64,000 nucleotides of DNA from RGIG9115 sp045128915 (GTDB lineage Bacteria; Bacillota; Clostridia; UBA1381), in the NCBI GenBank assembly GCA_045128915.1, contig JBGVIT010000009.1, positions 1 to 64,000 of the forward strand, given 5' to 3'. How positions within the stretch are numbered: position 1 is the first letter of the stretch; each line of letters starts with the position of its first letter. The notes under the pieces were generated by a model that was not told where the DNA came from, searched no databases, and saw only the letters and a program-made list of their open reading frames with translations. A program made the position numbers and the translations under genes. This document shows positions 43,211-53,446 of this stretch, piece after piece.

Positions 43211-44509
43211 TTATAATTTTATTATGCTTTCCTTTTTTCTTAAAAATTCAGCAAATTCCACTTCTGTTGGTTTTCTTTTGGTTTTTGAACAGATTGCAGC
43301 TATTATCCCTGCGGCAAAGCCTGTTTCTACTGCATTTCCTGTAAGTCTGAATGTTGAATGTGCATACATATCACCACTTATACATCTGCCTGCCATTATT
43401 ATTGAATCATTATCCTTTGCTATAAGAGCCCGAAGAGGTATCTGATAGGGTTTACTCTTTCTTCCCACCTCTACCACTCCACCTCCAATATCTTTAGACT
43501 GCGAATGAATATCAACAAGATTCTGAACATTACAAATTCCATCGTCAAATGTGCTTCCCTCAAAAACGTCTTCTTCAGTTATTGAGTATACACCCTCTAT
43601 CTGACGCCCCTCACGTACACCTATCTGTTCCCCGGTAGCAACAAGATGAATATTCTCCCAAGGACCTCCTAGCTTTTTTAGAGCCTTTACAGTTTTGTAA
43701 AGCTCATCCCTTGCATTTATGACAGAATCGGATATACCATATGCATCATCCGCTTTTACCCCATATTCGTGGTTTGACATAAGTGCAAACACTCCGTCGT
43801 CGCTGAGCTGCATAAGGGTCGGCTGAGTATAGCTTGGGTTAATCCCTGCTCGATTCATTTCGAGCAGCAAATTCTTTTTAGGGTTGTTTTCGGGAATAGT
43901 CAAACTGTTATTCATAAGCCTGACTTTATCAACATCTATTCCTGTCAGCAACGCTATCAGGCTCATTGGCTGAGTTTTACCATCACTGTCACCCACACGG
44001 AAACTGCAGCCTGCCATAGCACCCAAATCCCCATCGCCTGTTGCATCAATATACATATCAGCGCTAAAATATTCTATTCCCGACTTGGAGTTCACAGCTA
44101 TGTACTTTACCTTTCTGCTTTCGGTTTTTACACCGCAAAGTGTTGCGCCCAGGAAAACACTTATACTCTCGGCAATGCATTTTTGTTCAAGATAATGCTT
44201 CATCTCTTCTACATCACAAGAAAATTTGACGCCATTTGTTATAAAACGACCTGCTCCTATTTCGGAAAGCTCAGTAAAAATCTCTTTTAAAATGCCTTTA
44301 TCTGACTTATTCTTTATATCAAGAATCCAAGTTAAAAGTCCTGCAGTCCATATACCGCCAAGGCAACTGTTCCGCTCTATAACAAGCACATCAGCACCTG
44401 CACGAGCTGCACTTATAGCAGCAGAAAAGCCTGCCGGTCCGCATCCGCATACTATTACATCATATTTTTTTATATTTTCACGGTTGCCTAAGCATTGAAA
44501 ATCAAGCAT
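43211..44509 (-). CDS. FAD-dependent oxidoreductase (FAD_oxidored family), paralogue C
   Basis: 432 residues. It has KYDVIVCGCGPAGFSAAISAARAGADVLVIERNSCLGGIWTAG, IDATGDGDLGAMAGCSF, VREGRQIEGVYSI and the terminal MAGRCISGDMYAHSTFRLTGNAVETGFAAG. It is shorter and more diverged than the two enzymes at 17191-20101. Its ATG lies in the stop of the GH31 gene (TAATG), so the two are coupled and may act on the same sugar in the cytoplasm. It is the last gene of the operon starting at 63268. Confidence 0.82.
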   Translation of the reverse strand: MLDFQCLGNRENIKKYDVIVCGCGPAGFSAAISAARAGADVLVIERNSCLGGIWTAGLLTWILDIKNKSDKGILKEIFTELSEIGAGRFITNGVKFSCDVEEMKHYLEQKCIAESISVFLGATLCGVKTESRKVKYIAVNSKSGIEYFSADMYIDATGDGDLGAMAGCSFRVGDSDGKTQPMSLIALLTGIDVDKVRLMNNSLTIPENNPKKNLLLEMNRAGINPSYTQPTLMQLSDDGVFALMSNHEYGVKADDAYGISDSVINARDELYKTVKALKKLGGPWENIHLVATGEQIGVREGRQIEGVYSITEEDVFEGSTFDDGICNVQNLVDIHSQSKDIGGGVVEVGRKSKPYQIPLRALIAKDNDSIIMAGRCISGDMYAHSTFRLTGNAVETGFAAGIIAAICSKTKRKPTEVEFAEFLRKKESIIKL

Positions 44510-46836
44510 TACTGATCAATCTCCTTTTTTTCAACAGTTCTCGATTTTACATCTAAAGATACTGAATATGTTTTAGATTGCAGGATTACACGGATATTAT
44601 ATGTTCTGTCAATATATGTATTATTCTCCGCCGTAATATAAATAACCCCGTTTTTCACTTTACAGGTAAAGTTATTTGTTATCCCCGGTGCCTCTGTAAG
44701 ACTGAGTTTTGCTTCCGTTTCTGCATACAAATCAACTGAAAGCTCACAGGGTATCTGGTTTGAAAGATACATTGTGTCAGGCTGATATGCAACACCGCCA
44801 CCCTGTCTTACAAATATAGGCAAGCCCTCTTTTTCGGTAAGCGGACAATCTACTGTTATTGTTACGCCACCACCGAGAAATTCATCCGTCCAAAGGTTAT
44901 ACCATCCGCCTTGAGGAAGATCAACTTTTCTTGAAACTGCGTCTTTTTCAATAACAGGAGCAATAAAGATGTCATTGCCGAGGTAGAAAGAATCTTCAGC
45001 ATCATAAAGATTTATGTTTTTAAAATCGGTATAATACAAAGGTCTTATAACAGGCTCACCTGTTTCACATGCCTTGAGTGCATATGAATAAATATTAGGA
45101 ATAAACCTGTATCTGAATTTAAGGCATTCTCTGTAGAGTTCGCGACTTTCTTCCGGGCAATTCCACGGCCACTTAGGCACGGCTTTATCACCATTATGCA
45201 TTCTCGGCATAGGACAGAATATAAGGCTCTGACACATACGACGGCAGATGTTGTCTATCTGGAACTGCTCTTCATTTGCATCGCCTTCCTGTTTGTTCTT
45301 TCTCATAAATCCGCCAAGGTCATAGCCACACATAGAGAATCCCGACATAGAGGCGTTAATTATGTACCATATGTCTTCTTTAAATCTGTGTATACCAAAT
45401 TCTGTATCACCAGCCCAGGGCATAGCATACCTTTGACTTCCGATACCACCGCCTCGGGACAGTGACATATGATTTTTAACACCGTTCTCAGCCATAGTTT
45501 CGGATATAACACGATTCCACAGAACTCCGAAAAGATTTCTTGACGGAATACCTGCCAAAACCTCACCGCTAACACGATCGGAATGGTCTGTCCACCACTG
45601 CTTAACACCATCTTTAATTCTTGGAACAAGGAATTCTTTGTAATATTCTATTCCCTCTTTTGTAGCAACATCGGGAACTGTTTCTGAACCTACCTGACGA
45701 AGCTTGCCTTTGGCAATTCCAGGGATTGCTGTTTCAGGTTTAAAAGAGCAGGAATTAATATGAAGAACGGTTTTAATTCCATCATTTTCAAGTGTTTTTA
45801 TCATTCCCGGTCCATCGCCAAAGTCCTCATGCCAATTATAATCATCAGATGGATAACCCCAGCCCGAGCTATAGCTTGTTATAAAGTTTTTGCCACCTCG
45901 CCAGGGGCCGTCAATTACTATTGCATCACAAGGATATCCCTCATTTCGCATACGAGTCATATCCTCTATTGCATTTTCACCCGAATTAAACCTTACACTG
46001 CTACACCAATATCCCATAAGCCATTTATCAGGTGGAGCGTTTCTGCCGGTAATTGAAGTGTATGTACGAAGTATGTCGCCTACTGTATCATCTGCAAACA
46101 CAAACAAATCATAATCTCCACCCGGTGCATGAATAAACCATTCATCAGCTTGTGATTTAGCCATGTCGAAATACACGTGGGGCCAAGGATTATTAAAAAA
46201 TACACCATAGCCTTCTGAGCTTGTAAAATAGGGAACCGGAAAACCGCCGTAATCTCCTACATGAGTTCCTCCCTTTTCAGAAAATATATCAGCGCTTGAG
46301 CCGGTTCTGTCAGGATTGAACATACGTCCGCCAAAGCCTGCAAATTTCTCATTATCTTTACATGAGAAGATTGTAAGAGTTTTCATTCCTGAGTATTCAG
46401 CAGCATCCTTGTAAAAACGCACACCGCCTTTTGTTGCAAACAGTAGTTTGCCTTTTTTATCGGAAAATTCATATTCACCCGTTTCAAAATCAAGGGCAAA
46501 CACCATTTTCTTATTTGAAAATACTACTTTATTGTTACGGATAGAATAGTCAAACTCATTCTTTTCCCATGCAGTATTTATTAGTCCGAGACGTTCTGTT
46601 GTGGTGGGCTGTAAAGTGCTTCCCGATTTTGTAATGCGAAATCTTATTGTATTGTCAAAACAGCTTTCCAACACGAAACAATGACCTGAAACTGTTAAAA
46701 TTATAAGCCCTGTTTCTGTTTTCATTTCACCTTTATATTCAGGTATAAATGTTGAATAATCATCTGTTTCAATTATATAGTCCTCATAATCTCGGTCATA
46801 TAAAACATCAGGATGCAATGCCAAAATTTTCTCCAT
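44509..46836 (-). CDS. GH31 family glycosidase
   Basis: 775 residues. An N-terminal beta domain (1-250) is followed by the TIM barrel (about 265-600), with WLMGYWCSSVRFNS, IVIDGPWRGGKN, QWWTDHSDR (nucleophile Asp at 417) and MPWAGDTEF (acid/base Asp at 477), as in YicI-type enzymes. C-terminal beta domains end it. There is no signal peptide, so it acts in the cytoplasm on imported oligosaccharides. Alpha-xylosidase or alpha-glucosidase activity is most common in this layout, but the exact specificity cannot be told. It is coupled to the FAD oxidoreductase gene downstream. Confidence 0.88.
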   Translation of the reverse strand: MEKILALHPDVLYDRDYEDYIIETDDYSTFIPEYKGEMKTETGLIILTVSGHCFVLESCFDNTIRFRITKSGSTLQPTTTERLGLINTAWEKNEFDYSIRNNKVVFSNKKMVFALDFETGEYEFSDKKGKLLFATKGGVRFYKDAAEYSGMKTLTIFSCKDNEKFAGFGGRMFNPDRTGSSADIFSEKGGTHVGDYGGFPVPYFTSSEGYGVFFNNPWPHVYFDMAKSQADEWFIHAPGGDYDLFVFADDTVGDILRTYTSITGRNAPPDKWLMGYWCSSVRFNSGENAIEDMTRMRNEGYPCDAIVIDGPWRGGKNFITSYSSGWGYPSDDYNWHEDFGDGPGMIKTLENDGIKTVLHINSCSFKPETAIPGIAKGKLRQVGSETVPDVATKEGIEYYKEFLVPRIKDGVKQWWTDHSDRVSGEVLAGIPSRNLFGVLWNRVISETMAENGVKNHMSLSRGGGIGSQRYAMPWAGDTEFGIHRFKEDIWYIINASMSGFSMCGYDLGGFMRKNKQEGDANEEQFQIDNICRRMCQSLIFCPMPRMHNGDKAVPKWPWNCPEESRELYRECLKFRYRFIPNIYSYALKACETGEPVIRPLYYTDFKNINLYDAEDSFYLGNDIFIAPVIEKDAVSRKVDLPQGGWYNLWTDEFLGGGVTITVDCPLTEKEGLPIFVRQGGGVAYQPDTMYLSNQIPCELSVDLYAETEAKLSLTEAPGITNNFTCKVKNGVIYITAENNTYIDRTYNIRVILQSKTYSVSLDVKSRTVEKKEIDQ

Positions 46837-46866
46837 TTTTATAATAACTCCCTTCGATAATGTATG

Positions 46867-49683
46867 TTACTTATACAAATAACACGACTGTACCTTTCCG
46901 TCTGCTGAAACCAACACAACTTCTGAATCAGGCATTAATTCTGTGTAATCAGAAAAATAAATTGTGTTATCGGTCTTATCATATACACAAACAGGTGTTG
47001 TTTTTATATTATATACGTTAGTTGCTACACCTTCAAACTGTATTTTCACAATTCCGTCGGAACCATTAACCACACGACCGCACGATACATTAAATGCATT
47101 GAAGTAGTCAGAAATCAATTCTTTAGTATCAGAGCTGTCTTTCTGAGTATTGCTGTTTGAATCCTTAGTTGTATTTCTGTCAGGATCAAGCTGAGTATAA
47201 TGTATAGAATTGGGAGTGAACACAGACTCTCTTTTGAAAACACGTTCAAGTCTAAGTGTAATATTTGAGTTCTGCATTATATTTGAACACTTAACAATGT
47301 CACCAGGCTTTAAATCAGTAGGAGAAATTTCTGATGAATATTGAGTGATTTCTCTGATTTTGCCGTCTGTAACAGATTTTGTGACTGACATATCCGCAAC
47401 AACAGATGACTCGTCAGCGAGGAAAATTGTTGTATATGTAGTTCCATTATAGCCTGCAACTTCATATCCCAGCTCTTCTCCCACCAATGTCCTTGTAACA
47501 GACTGAACCATCATATTTTTAAATGTTTCACTGCTAATAATACCTGTTTTTGTTACCGGAGTATAGTAGTAAATTATAATGGGTGCTTCGCCATTATCCT
47601 TCATGTTGTAGGATTCAACAATATACTTGGTGGAGTTTGTTGCAAATGAAGTTCTGAAATAGATGAATTCCTCGAGTGTTTTGTTCCCTATATAACTTCT
47701 GTTGCTGCCTGCAAATGTCTGATTTGCATTTTTAGATGCAGTTGCCACGGGAACTGCAAGGATTATTGTGTTTTCTCCAACAGCTATTTTACCATCGAAA
47801 ATACTATTAGTGTATTTCCCTTTTGCTTGGTTTTCATCAAATACAAGGCTGGAATCCGGATTTTCTACATTGGACACATAGTCTGTATCAATAAAAGAAA
47901 TATTACCATTCTCATCTGTTTTATAAATAACAAGCCTTGATGCAAAATCAACCGTAGAATCACCGCTGTACTGGACCTTTAACGCCGCAAGCTGCTCAGC
48001 AACCGTTTTATATCTCTTGCCGTCTATTGTAATATTTTCCGCACTGTACATGAGCTTTGTATCTTTCAGTCGGAAATCAAACATTTTTAAGAGTAATGTT
48101 TCGTTACCATTTGTCTGCTCAAAAGATTTTATTTCAACTAAGTATCCGTACATTCCGCCAGGGATTAATGCATAATCATTTAAAATTCCGGCGATCTCGC
48201 CGAAAGCATCAAGCAAGAATACAGCTGTTTGTCCTACCATGAGATTTGATGCCTGGCCTTTGCTCACAGCATATTCATAGCCTTTTGATACGGTATATGC
48301 ATCATTGTTTATGAACACATTTTCAGAATTCAACCCATTTAATGTGCCCTCTGTTTTCTCATCACATACAAGTATTTCAAGCACCTGAGAAGCTGTATCA
48401 ACAAGAGGATATGTTCCGTCATATATAACCTTATCTGCAGCTATAAGCAACACATCATCAATGTTTATTTCTGAAAATTCAATTTTGATACCATTCTTAT
48501 AAATATTTAATTTTTTTACATCATCAAGAATCAATGATGTTTTATTATATACATCTTTAATTCTGAGTCTGTCATAATCTACTGCATCAACAACATACGT
48601 TGTATAGCTTTTGATATATACTACATCAAATATGCCGTCATCATCTGAATCATAAAGCTCAACGTTGCCGGATTCTGGCATAAAATCATTCGTCTGGGGC
48701 ACTTTATATACTCCGTTGAAAATCACATCGGCAACCGGCAATACATTAACGTTCTTCGGATATTTTCTGTCCCCTCTTGCTTCATAGTAAGAAAATACAT
48801 TGCCTATATATGAAACTATGTCCTCTGCATTTACACAGATGCTTTCTTTGTCCCTTAATACATAGTAGGCAATTATTAATTCGCCGTCTTGTGATTCTTT
48901 ATAATACACATCTGCTATGCGCCCTACATGGTCTGCAATTTTTGTGCCGCCCACGTTGTAAATAGTATTTTCAATTTTTACATATCCATTTAAAACAGTA
49001 CTGCCGCCCGTAAGACCTGTTATATCATTGGCAGTAATCTGCCCTCTTATTTTATTCATATCAAAGTATTCCGAAAGAAGCGTTCTTTCGGAATTTGCTT
49101 CATAAGTGGGATATATTCCTGAAACCTCAGTTCCAAGAAGTGGCTCATTAAGTGCATTGCATATCATACGGGCAAATGCACCTCTCGTAATCGGCTCGTT
49201 TGCATTACCGGAAACTCCGTCATAAAGGTTTCTTGCGATTATTATACTTGTATAATCTTTATGTCCGTCAGAATCTTTTTCTGCAATGATACTATAACCC
49301 ATGGAATTAAGAAGCATTACAGCAGCCTGATATTTTGTTACTTTGCTGTCGGGAGAAAATACTCCCTCTTCTACTCCTGAAACTATACCCGCCTGCGCCG
49401 CAGCTTCTATATAAGCTTTTGCCCAATGTGATGCAGGCACATCATTGAAATTATTTTTAGTGGAGTCGGGTAAAATTCCAACCATCGACGAAACGGTAAT
49501 TACAGCCTCACTTCTGGTCAAATTCCCTTCCGGTCTGAACTGACCGTCTTCATAGCCGCGCATTATACCGAAAGAGCATACCATATCAATGTATTTGCCA
49601 TAATTTTCGGCAGCTTGTGCAACTGCAGGAGCGGCTGAAAATGCTATTAATAGTATTGTTATTAAGATTTTTTTAATCTTCAA
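46867..49683 (-). CDS. Large SLH protein with N-terminal SLH domains (SLH-N, copy 2)
   Basis: About 938 residues from TTG 49683, 8 bases after GGAGGG; GTG 49689 is too close to that site. A signal peptide (to about 26) is followed by three SLH domains (30-195: FGIMRGYEDGQFRPEGNLTRSEAVI, DVPASHWAKAYIEAAAQAGI, GVFSPDSKVTKYQAAVMLL). About 740 residues of beta-rich sequence of no known family remain, including GGMYGYLVEIKSFEQ and LLKMFDFRLKDTKLMYSAENITIDGK. It shares order and segments with the 975-residue protein of the first cluster. It is wall-bound; role inferred as surface scaffold or glycan handler. Confidence 0.75.
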   Translation of the reverse strand: MKIKKILITILLIAFSAAPAVAQAAENYGKYIDMVCSFGIMRGYEDGQFRPEGNLTRSEAVITVSSMVGILPDSTKNNFNDVPASHWAKAYIEAAAQAGIVSGVEEGVFSPDSKVTKYQAAVMLLNSMGYSIIAEKDSDGHKDYTSIIIARNLYDGVSGNANEPITRGAFARMICNALNEPLLGTEVSGIYPTYEANSERTLLSEYFDMNKIRGQITANDITGLTGGSTVLNGYVKIENTIYNVGGTKIADHVGRIADVYYKESQDGELIIAYYVLRDKESICVNAEDIVSYIGNVFSYYEARGDRKYPKNVNVLPVADVIFNGVYKVPQTNDFMPESGNVELYDSDDDGIFDVVYIKSYTTYVVDAVDYDRLRIKDVYNKTSLILDDVKKLNIYKNGIKIEFSEINIDDVLLIAADKVIYDGTYPLVDTASQVLEILVCDEKTEGTLNGLNSENVFINNDAYTVSKGYEYAVSKGQASNLMVGQTAVFLLDAFGEIAGILNDYALIPGGMYGYLVEIKSFEQTNGNETLLLKMFDFRLKDTKLMYSAENITIDGKRYKTVAEQLAALKVQYSGDSTVDFASRLVIYKTDENGNISFIDTDYVSNVENPDSSLVFDENQAKGKYTNSIFDGKIAVGENTIILAVPVATASKNANQTFAGSNRSYIGNKTLEEFIYFRTSFATNSTKYIVESYNMKDNGEAPIIIYYYTPVTKTGIISSETFKNMMVQSVTRTLVGEELGYEVAGYNGTTYTTIFLADESSVVADMSVTKSVTDGKIREITQYSSEISPTDLKPGDIVKCSNIMQNSNITLRLERVFKRESVFTPNSIHYTQLDPDRNTTKDSNSNTQKDSSDTKELISDYFNAFNVSCGRVVNGSDGIVKIQFEGVATNVYNIKTTPVCVYDKTDNTIYFSDYTELMPDSEVVLVSADGKVQSCYLYK

Positions 49684-49696
49684 ATTCACGCCCTCC

Positions 49697-50977
49697 TTAA
49701 ATTAGTCTTTTGTTAATAAGATTGTATATAAGCTGTGCAGCTTGCGCTCTTGTAGAATTTTGCATAGGTGCAAAGCTACCGTCGTCCATACCGTTGACAA
49801 TACCTTTTTCCATTAACACACCAACAGCATTTTGAGCATAGTCTGATATTTCGTCCCAATCGGTTGATTTAACTGTTTTTGTTTCGCCATCATAAAAAGC
49901 ACGATAAAGTATTAATGCAAGGTCCTGACGCTTAAGCTTCTGACCTGTACCAAATCTTCCATCACCAACACCAAGTATTATACCTTTTTCAACTGCAGCA
50001 GTTACGCACGACGCATAATATGATCCAGGTGTCACATCTTCAAATTCAATTATATCAGCTTCAGGCTGAAGCTTTGCTGCACGTGCAAACATTGTAACAA
50101 AATCTTCTCTTGTTAATTCGCCTGATGGGTTAAACTCTTTGTCCGAAACACCATTTATTATTCCGTTTGCACAAAGATATTCAATAGCTTCTTTCGCCCA
50201 TTGTGCCTCGTTCAAATCAATAAAACGGCTGTCAGTTGTCTGCGGTTGCTGCGGCTCGCCATTTACAACCTCAGGTTCTACCGGCTGAACATAAAATGCT
50301 CCGCCACCACCGCCACCACCTTGAGTAGTGGTATTCTGACTTGCATTGGATTTTGCTTGTGCTACCTGCGCGATTGAGGTTGTATAAGATGCTTCAATGT
50401 CACTTACCTGAGCGAAAGTATTTCTTAAAAGGAACATTTTTTTATAAACCTCAGCCGTTTCAACATCATTGAATGTTGATAAAGTACGCGCCTGTGCATC
50501 AGTTAATGAAAACATACCAAATGCCGTATTATAGGTTGAAATAAAACCTGAATATGAATTCCATGCAGAAGCATTTTTGAACTCATCTGTTATATATGCT
50601 TCTTTTGTTTTAAGCTGTGTACTTGATGATGCAATATACTGACCTCCACAGCTAACATATGCATATACTGTCTGTGTTATTTCAGGCTCATTTGAATTAT
50701 ATCCTACGCTAATGTTCATTGCTCTACCTGTTACTTCTTGCTGAACAAAGGAAATAATACTTGACTGTGCAGATTCCATATTAACAAAATCAGTCATAGG
50801 TCTTCTTGATAAGATGATAGTTATTCCGGTAGCAGAATCAGGTGCAGACACACTAATATCAATACAGTCTGTTTGTATGTTTTGAATGCATTTGGTGATA
50901 GCTACATTGCCTTCAGCATGTGCCGAAAACCCAAGCAGAATTAAAGCCATCATCAAAATACTAAGTAGTTTTTTCAT
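49697..50977 (-). CDS. SLH protein with C-terminal SLH domains (SLH-C, copy 2)
   Basis: 426 residues from ATG 50977, after GAAAGGG; ATG 50995, in ATGA overlap with the upstream gene, is the alternative. A signal peptide (about 1-20) is followed by a beta-sandwich (25-125), a helical region (130-205), a Gly-rich linker (GGGGGGG near 220) and three SLH domains (250-426, with NSTRAQAAQLIYNLI at the end). It is the shorter counterpart of the 583-residue protein at 30863, and again it is encoded directly upstream of an SLH-N gene. Confidence 0.78.
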   Translation of the reverse strand: MKKLLSILMMALILLGFSAHAEGNVAITKCIQNIQTDCIDISVSAPDSATGITIILSRRPMTDFVNMESAQSSIISFVQQEVTGRAMNISVGYNSNEPEITQTVYAYVSCGGQYIASSSTQLKTKEAYITDEFKNASAWNSYSGFISTYNTAFGMFSLTDAQARTLSTFNDVETAEVYKKMFLLRNTFAQVSDIEASYTTSIAQVAQAKSNASQNTTTQGGGGGGGAFYVQPVEPEVVNGEPQQPQTTDSRFIDLNEAQWAKEAIEYLCANGIINGVSDKEFNPSGELTREDFVTMFARAAKLQPEADIIEFEDVTPGSYYASCVTAAVEKGIILGVGDGRFGTGQKLKRQDLALILYRAFYDGETKTVKSTDWDEISDYAQNAVGVLMEKGIVNGMDDGSFAPMQNSTRAQAAQLIYNLINKRLI

Positions 50978-50991
50978 ACATTTAATCCCTT

Positions 50992-53415
50992 TCATTTATT
51001 AATGGTATTACCAACAAGAAAACCAATTATTTTAATCCTGTTACCAAGCGACATTTCTGACTTCTTATCAGAAACTGTAATTTTAAGAGTATGCTCTCCA
51101 GCTGCAAGATTGCGTTCAAAAATAGAGTAATAAGGTTTTGCGGCTCTTACACCAAATCTGTCAAAAGCATAGAAAGTACCCTTATAAACACCATCTATTT
51201 CTACATCAACTGCGCCCGTATCTATTCCCGTTTCCCACATAACTCCAACAGAATTTCCGCTGAATTTAAACTCAAGACTGTCGCCTATGTTTCCTGAAAG
51301 ATATCCTGCTGAGTTATCAAATGTACAGATTTCTGCTTTATCCACTCCTACAAAACAACCATCAGTTGTTACAGAATGTACTGCATTATTTTTAAAGGTG
51401 GGTTTTGACGGAGTATTTAAAGCACTATCCATAAAGTCTATTACAGCATCGGCATAAAAACTATGACCTGAATCATTAGGGAACCACAAATAGCGCATGT
51501 AATCTTTCTGTGTTTTTTTGTTTTTTATAATTTCGTCGTTTAGCTTCAATCCAATATCAATCAAAGGCAAAGAATACTTTTGCGCAATATAATCATACGC
51601 TTCAAAAACAGTCGGTACATTTCCGTTTGAATAACTATCAGAAGAAGTTTCTGTATAGCCTGCAATGAGTACAATATCCGTTGCAGAACTGTTTGCTTTG
51701 ATTTTAGAAACTATACTCTCAAGATTATATACAATATCTTCATATTCCCTTTCGCTGTCTTCCGCAGCAAAATCAATAAGTACCACCTGCGGCTTGCACG
51801 CTATCAACTCATTAATTTTATACACAGCAAGCTCCGAATCGGAATACCAATGGGTGTAATTTAATTCTTCTATTGTACAATCATTAAATTTATTATTAAG
51901 CCATTTCATTATAAGCTTACGATAGGATGTTTCGTTAATCCATCCTGCGCCTCTTCCGTAAGCCGCACCGCCGCCAAGAAAAGCAACAGATGCTTTTTTG
52001 CTGTTAATAAGACTATCAGCAAAATTTGAAAAGGCATTGCTTTCTTTCTTAGTTGTTATGCTTACAGCACCTGAAATCACAGAAGCATCAGCCTTAACTG
52101 CTCTCGAAACAGTTTGTACATCTGCATATACTGAGCCGTTTAATTCATACAGCTCCCTAACAGGCAGAAGTTTTCCGTTAAGTGATGCTGTCTTGTTCTC
52201 TACATCTAAAACGAGCTTATCAAAGCCTTTTGTTAGTACACCATTTGAATATTCAGCTCCAAGAAGTGAAGCTAAATCCTTTACGTCTGCCACAGCATAT
52301 CCGTTTTTAACAGTCAGCCACGACGGACTTCCTTTGTAAACTCCGTCAACTGTAACACCGCTTAGAGCTTGTGTATCATAGTCAACAGACTGAATGTTTC
52401 CTGCTTTTAACACAGAAATCTCATCTATAAGGAATGTATTACCATTCTCAATATGCGGCGCAATTCCAAAAATTAATTCCTTAGCTGCACCACGATGTAT
52501 ATATTCCCCTTCGATTTTTGTCCATTTGTCAAAGGCTTCTCCTTTTCCAACGGACAAGTATGCTCTTTCACTTGATGACTGCTGTGTATAATCTCTAATA
52601 TATCCGGTTTCAACCACCATATCATTATCAGGGAAAATAATAGCAGTATCAGCTTTTATTGAGCCGCTTTCAGCCTTAATATATGCTGAAATTTTATACT
52701 TGGTATCAGGCTCTGCAACAAGCTTCTGTCCTACAAAAGCTGAACCTGACTTTGATTGAATTCTGGCACCGGATGCAGTATTGTTTACTCCGCCGATAAC
52801 CGTATTAATTTCTGCACCTTCTACAACATATCCCTCTGTACCGTTTTCAAATCCAAAGTTTGAAACAAGCTCCGATTCATTGATTTGGGTTAAATCATAA
52901 TTATCTTTTGAATCTGACCTCTTCTGAATCAGAAAATCATCCATATAATAGGTTAATGGTTCCAGAGCACCGCCCACACGAACGTAAATCTGCGCTTCGC
53001 CTGTACCCTCACCGTTCCATACATATTCTCCGGTAAGCTTTGCCCACTCATTTGAAACTACAACATTTTTTACTGCAGAAAGTATTAAGGATTTATCACC
53101 AAAGCTTCTATGGTCGATAATAAGATTGGCTGTATTTCTTCCTTCGTCCAACCTTACCTTAACCGAAACAAGATATTTTACGTTTCTTTCAAACTTGAAC
53201 TTGTACATAGCTCTGCCATAGGCTGCATTCATAACTACCTTAGCGCAGGATTCATAGCCGTTATTTTCAATAGTATAATCAGCATTTACAGTAGTCCAAT
53301 CGGATAATTTCTCTGAAAAGCTATCATTTACCATGGTTGTATCAGCAGCTATTGAGGTCATATGTACTCCTGATAATAATGTAAGAATAAGCAAGATTGA
53401 AACAATTTTACGCAT
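50992..53415 (-). CDS. Secreted CBM-SGNH protein with altered catalytic serine
   Basis: 807 residues. A signal peptide (1-24) is followed by two CBM4/9-like sandwiches (about 30-165 and 183-337). A copper-amine-oxidase-N-like segment comes next (355-455), then an SGNH/GDSL hydrolase fold (475-665) and a final sandwich (680-800). The SGNH block I, normally GGSxT or GDS, reads FLGGGAAYG (479-487), with Gly where the nucleophile Ser should be. The block V Asp-His pair is kept (NDSGH, 647-651). Loss of Ser suggests a binding protein rather than an esterase. It has no SLH domain. A 15-bp hairpin lies just upstream. Confidence 0.75.
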   Translation of the reverse strand: MRKIVSILLILTLLSGVHMTSIAADTTMVNDSFSEKLSDWTTVNADYTIENNGYESCAKVVMNAAYGRAMYKFKFERNVKYLVSVKVRLDEGRNTANLIIDHRSFGDKSLILSAVKNVVVSNEWAKLTGEYVWNGEGTGEAQIYVRVGGALEPLTYYMDDFLIQKRSDSKDNYDLTQINESELVSNFGFENGTEGYVVEGAEINTVIGGVNNTASGARIQSKSGSAFVGQKLVAEPDTKYKISAYIKAESGSIKADTAIIFPDNDMVVETGYIRDYTQQSSSERAYLSVGKGEAFDKWTKIEGEYIHRGAAKELIFGIAPHIENGNTFLIDEISVLKAGNIQSVDYDTQALSGVTVDGVYKGSPSWLTVKNGYAVADVKDLASLLGAEYSNGVLTKGFDKLVLDVENKTASLNGKLLPVRELYELNGSVYADVQTVSRAVKADASVISGAVSITTKKESNAFSNFADSLINSKKASVAFLGGGAAYGRGAGWINETSYRKLIMKWLNNKFNDCTIEELNYTHWYSDSELAVYKINELIACKPQVVLIDFAAEDSEREYEDIVYNLESIVSKIKANSSATDIVLIAGYTETSSDSYSNGNVPTVFEAYDYIAQKYSLPLIDIGLKLNDEIIKNKKTQKDYMRYLWFPNDSGHSFYADAVIDFMDSALNTPSKPTFKNNAVHSVTTDGCFVGVDKAEICTFDNSAGYLSGNIGDSLEFKFSGNSVGVMWETGIDTGAVDVEIDGVYKGTFYAFDRFGVRAAKPYYSIFERNLAAGEHTLKITVSDKKSEMSLGNRIKIIGFLVGNTINK

Positions 53416-53446
53416 ATCTTTGTTTCCTTTCCGAAATTAAGTATAG

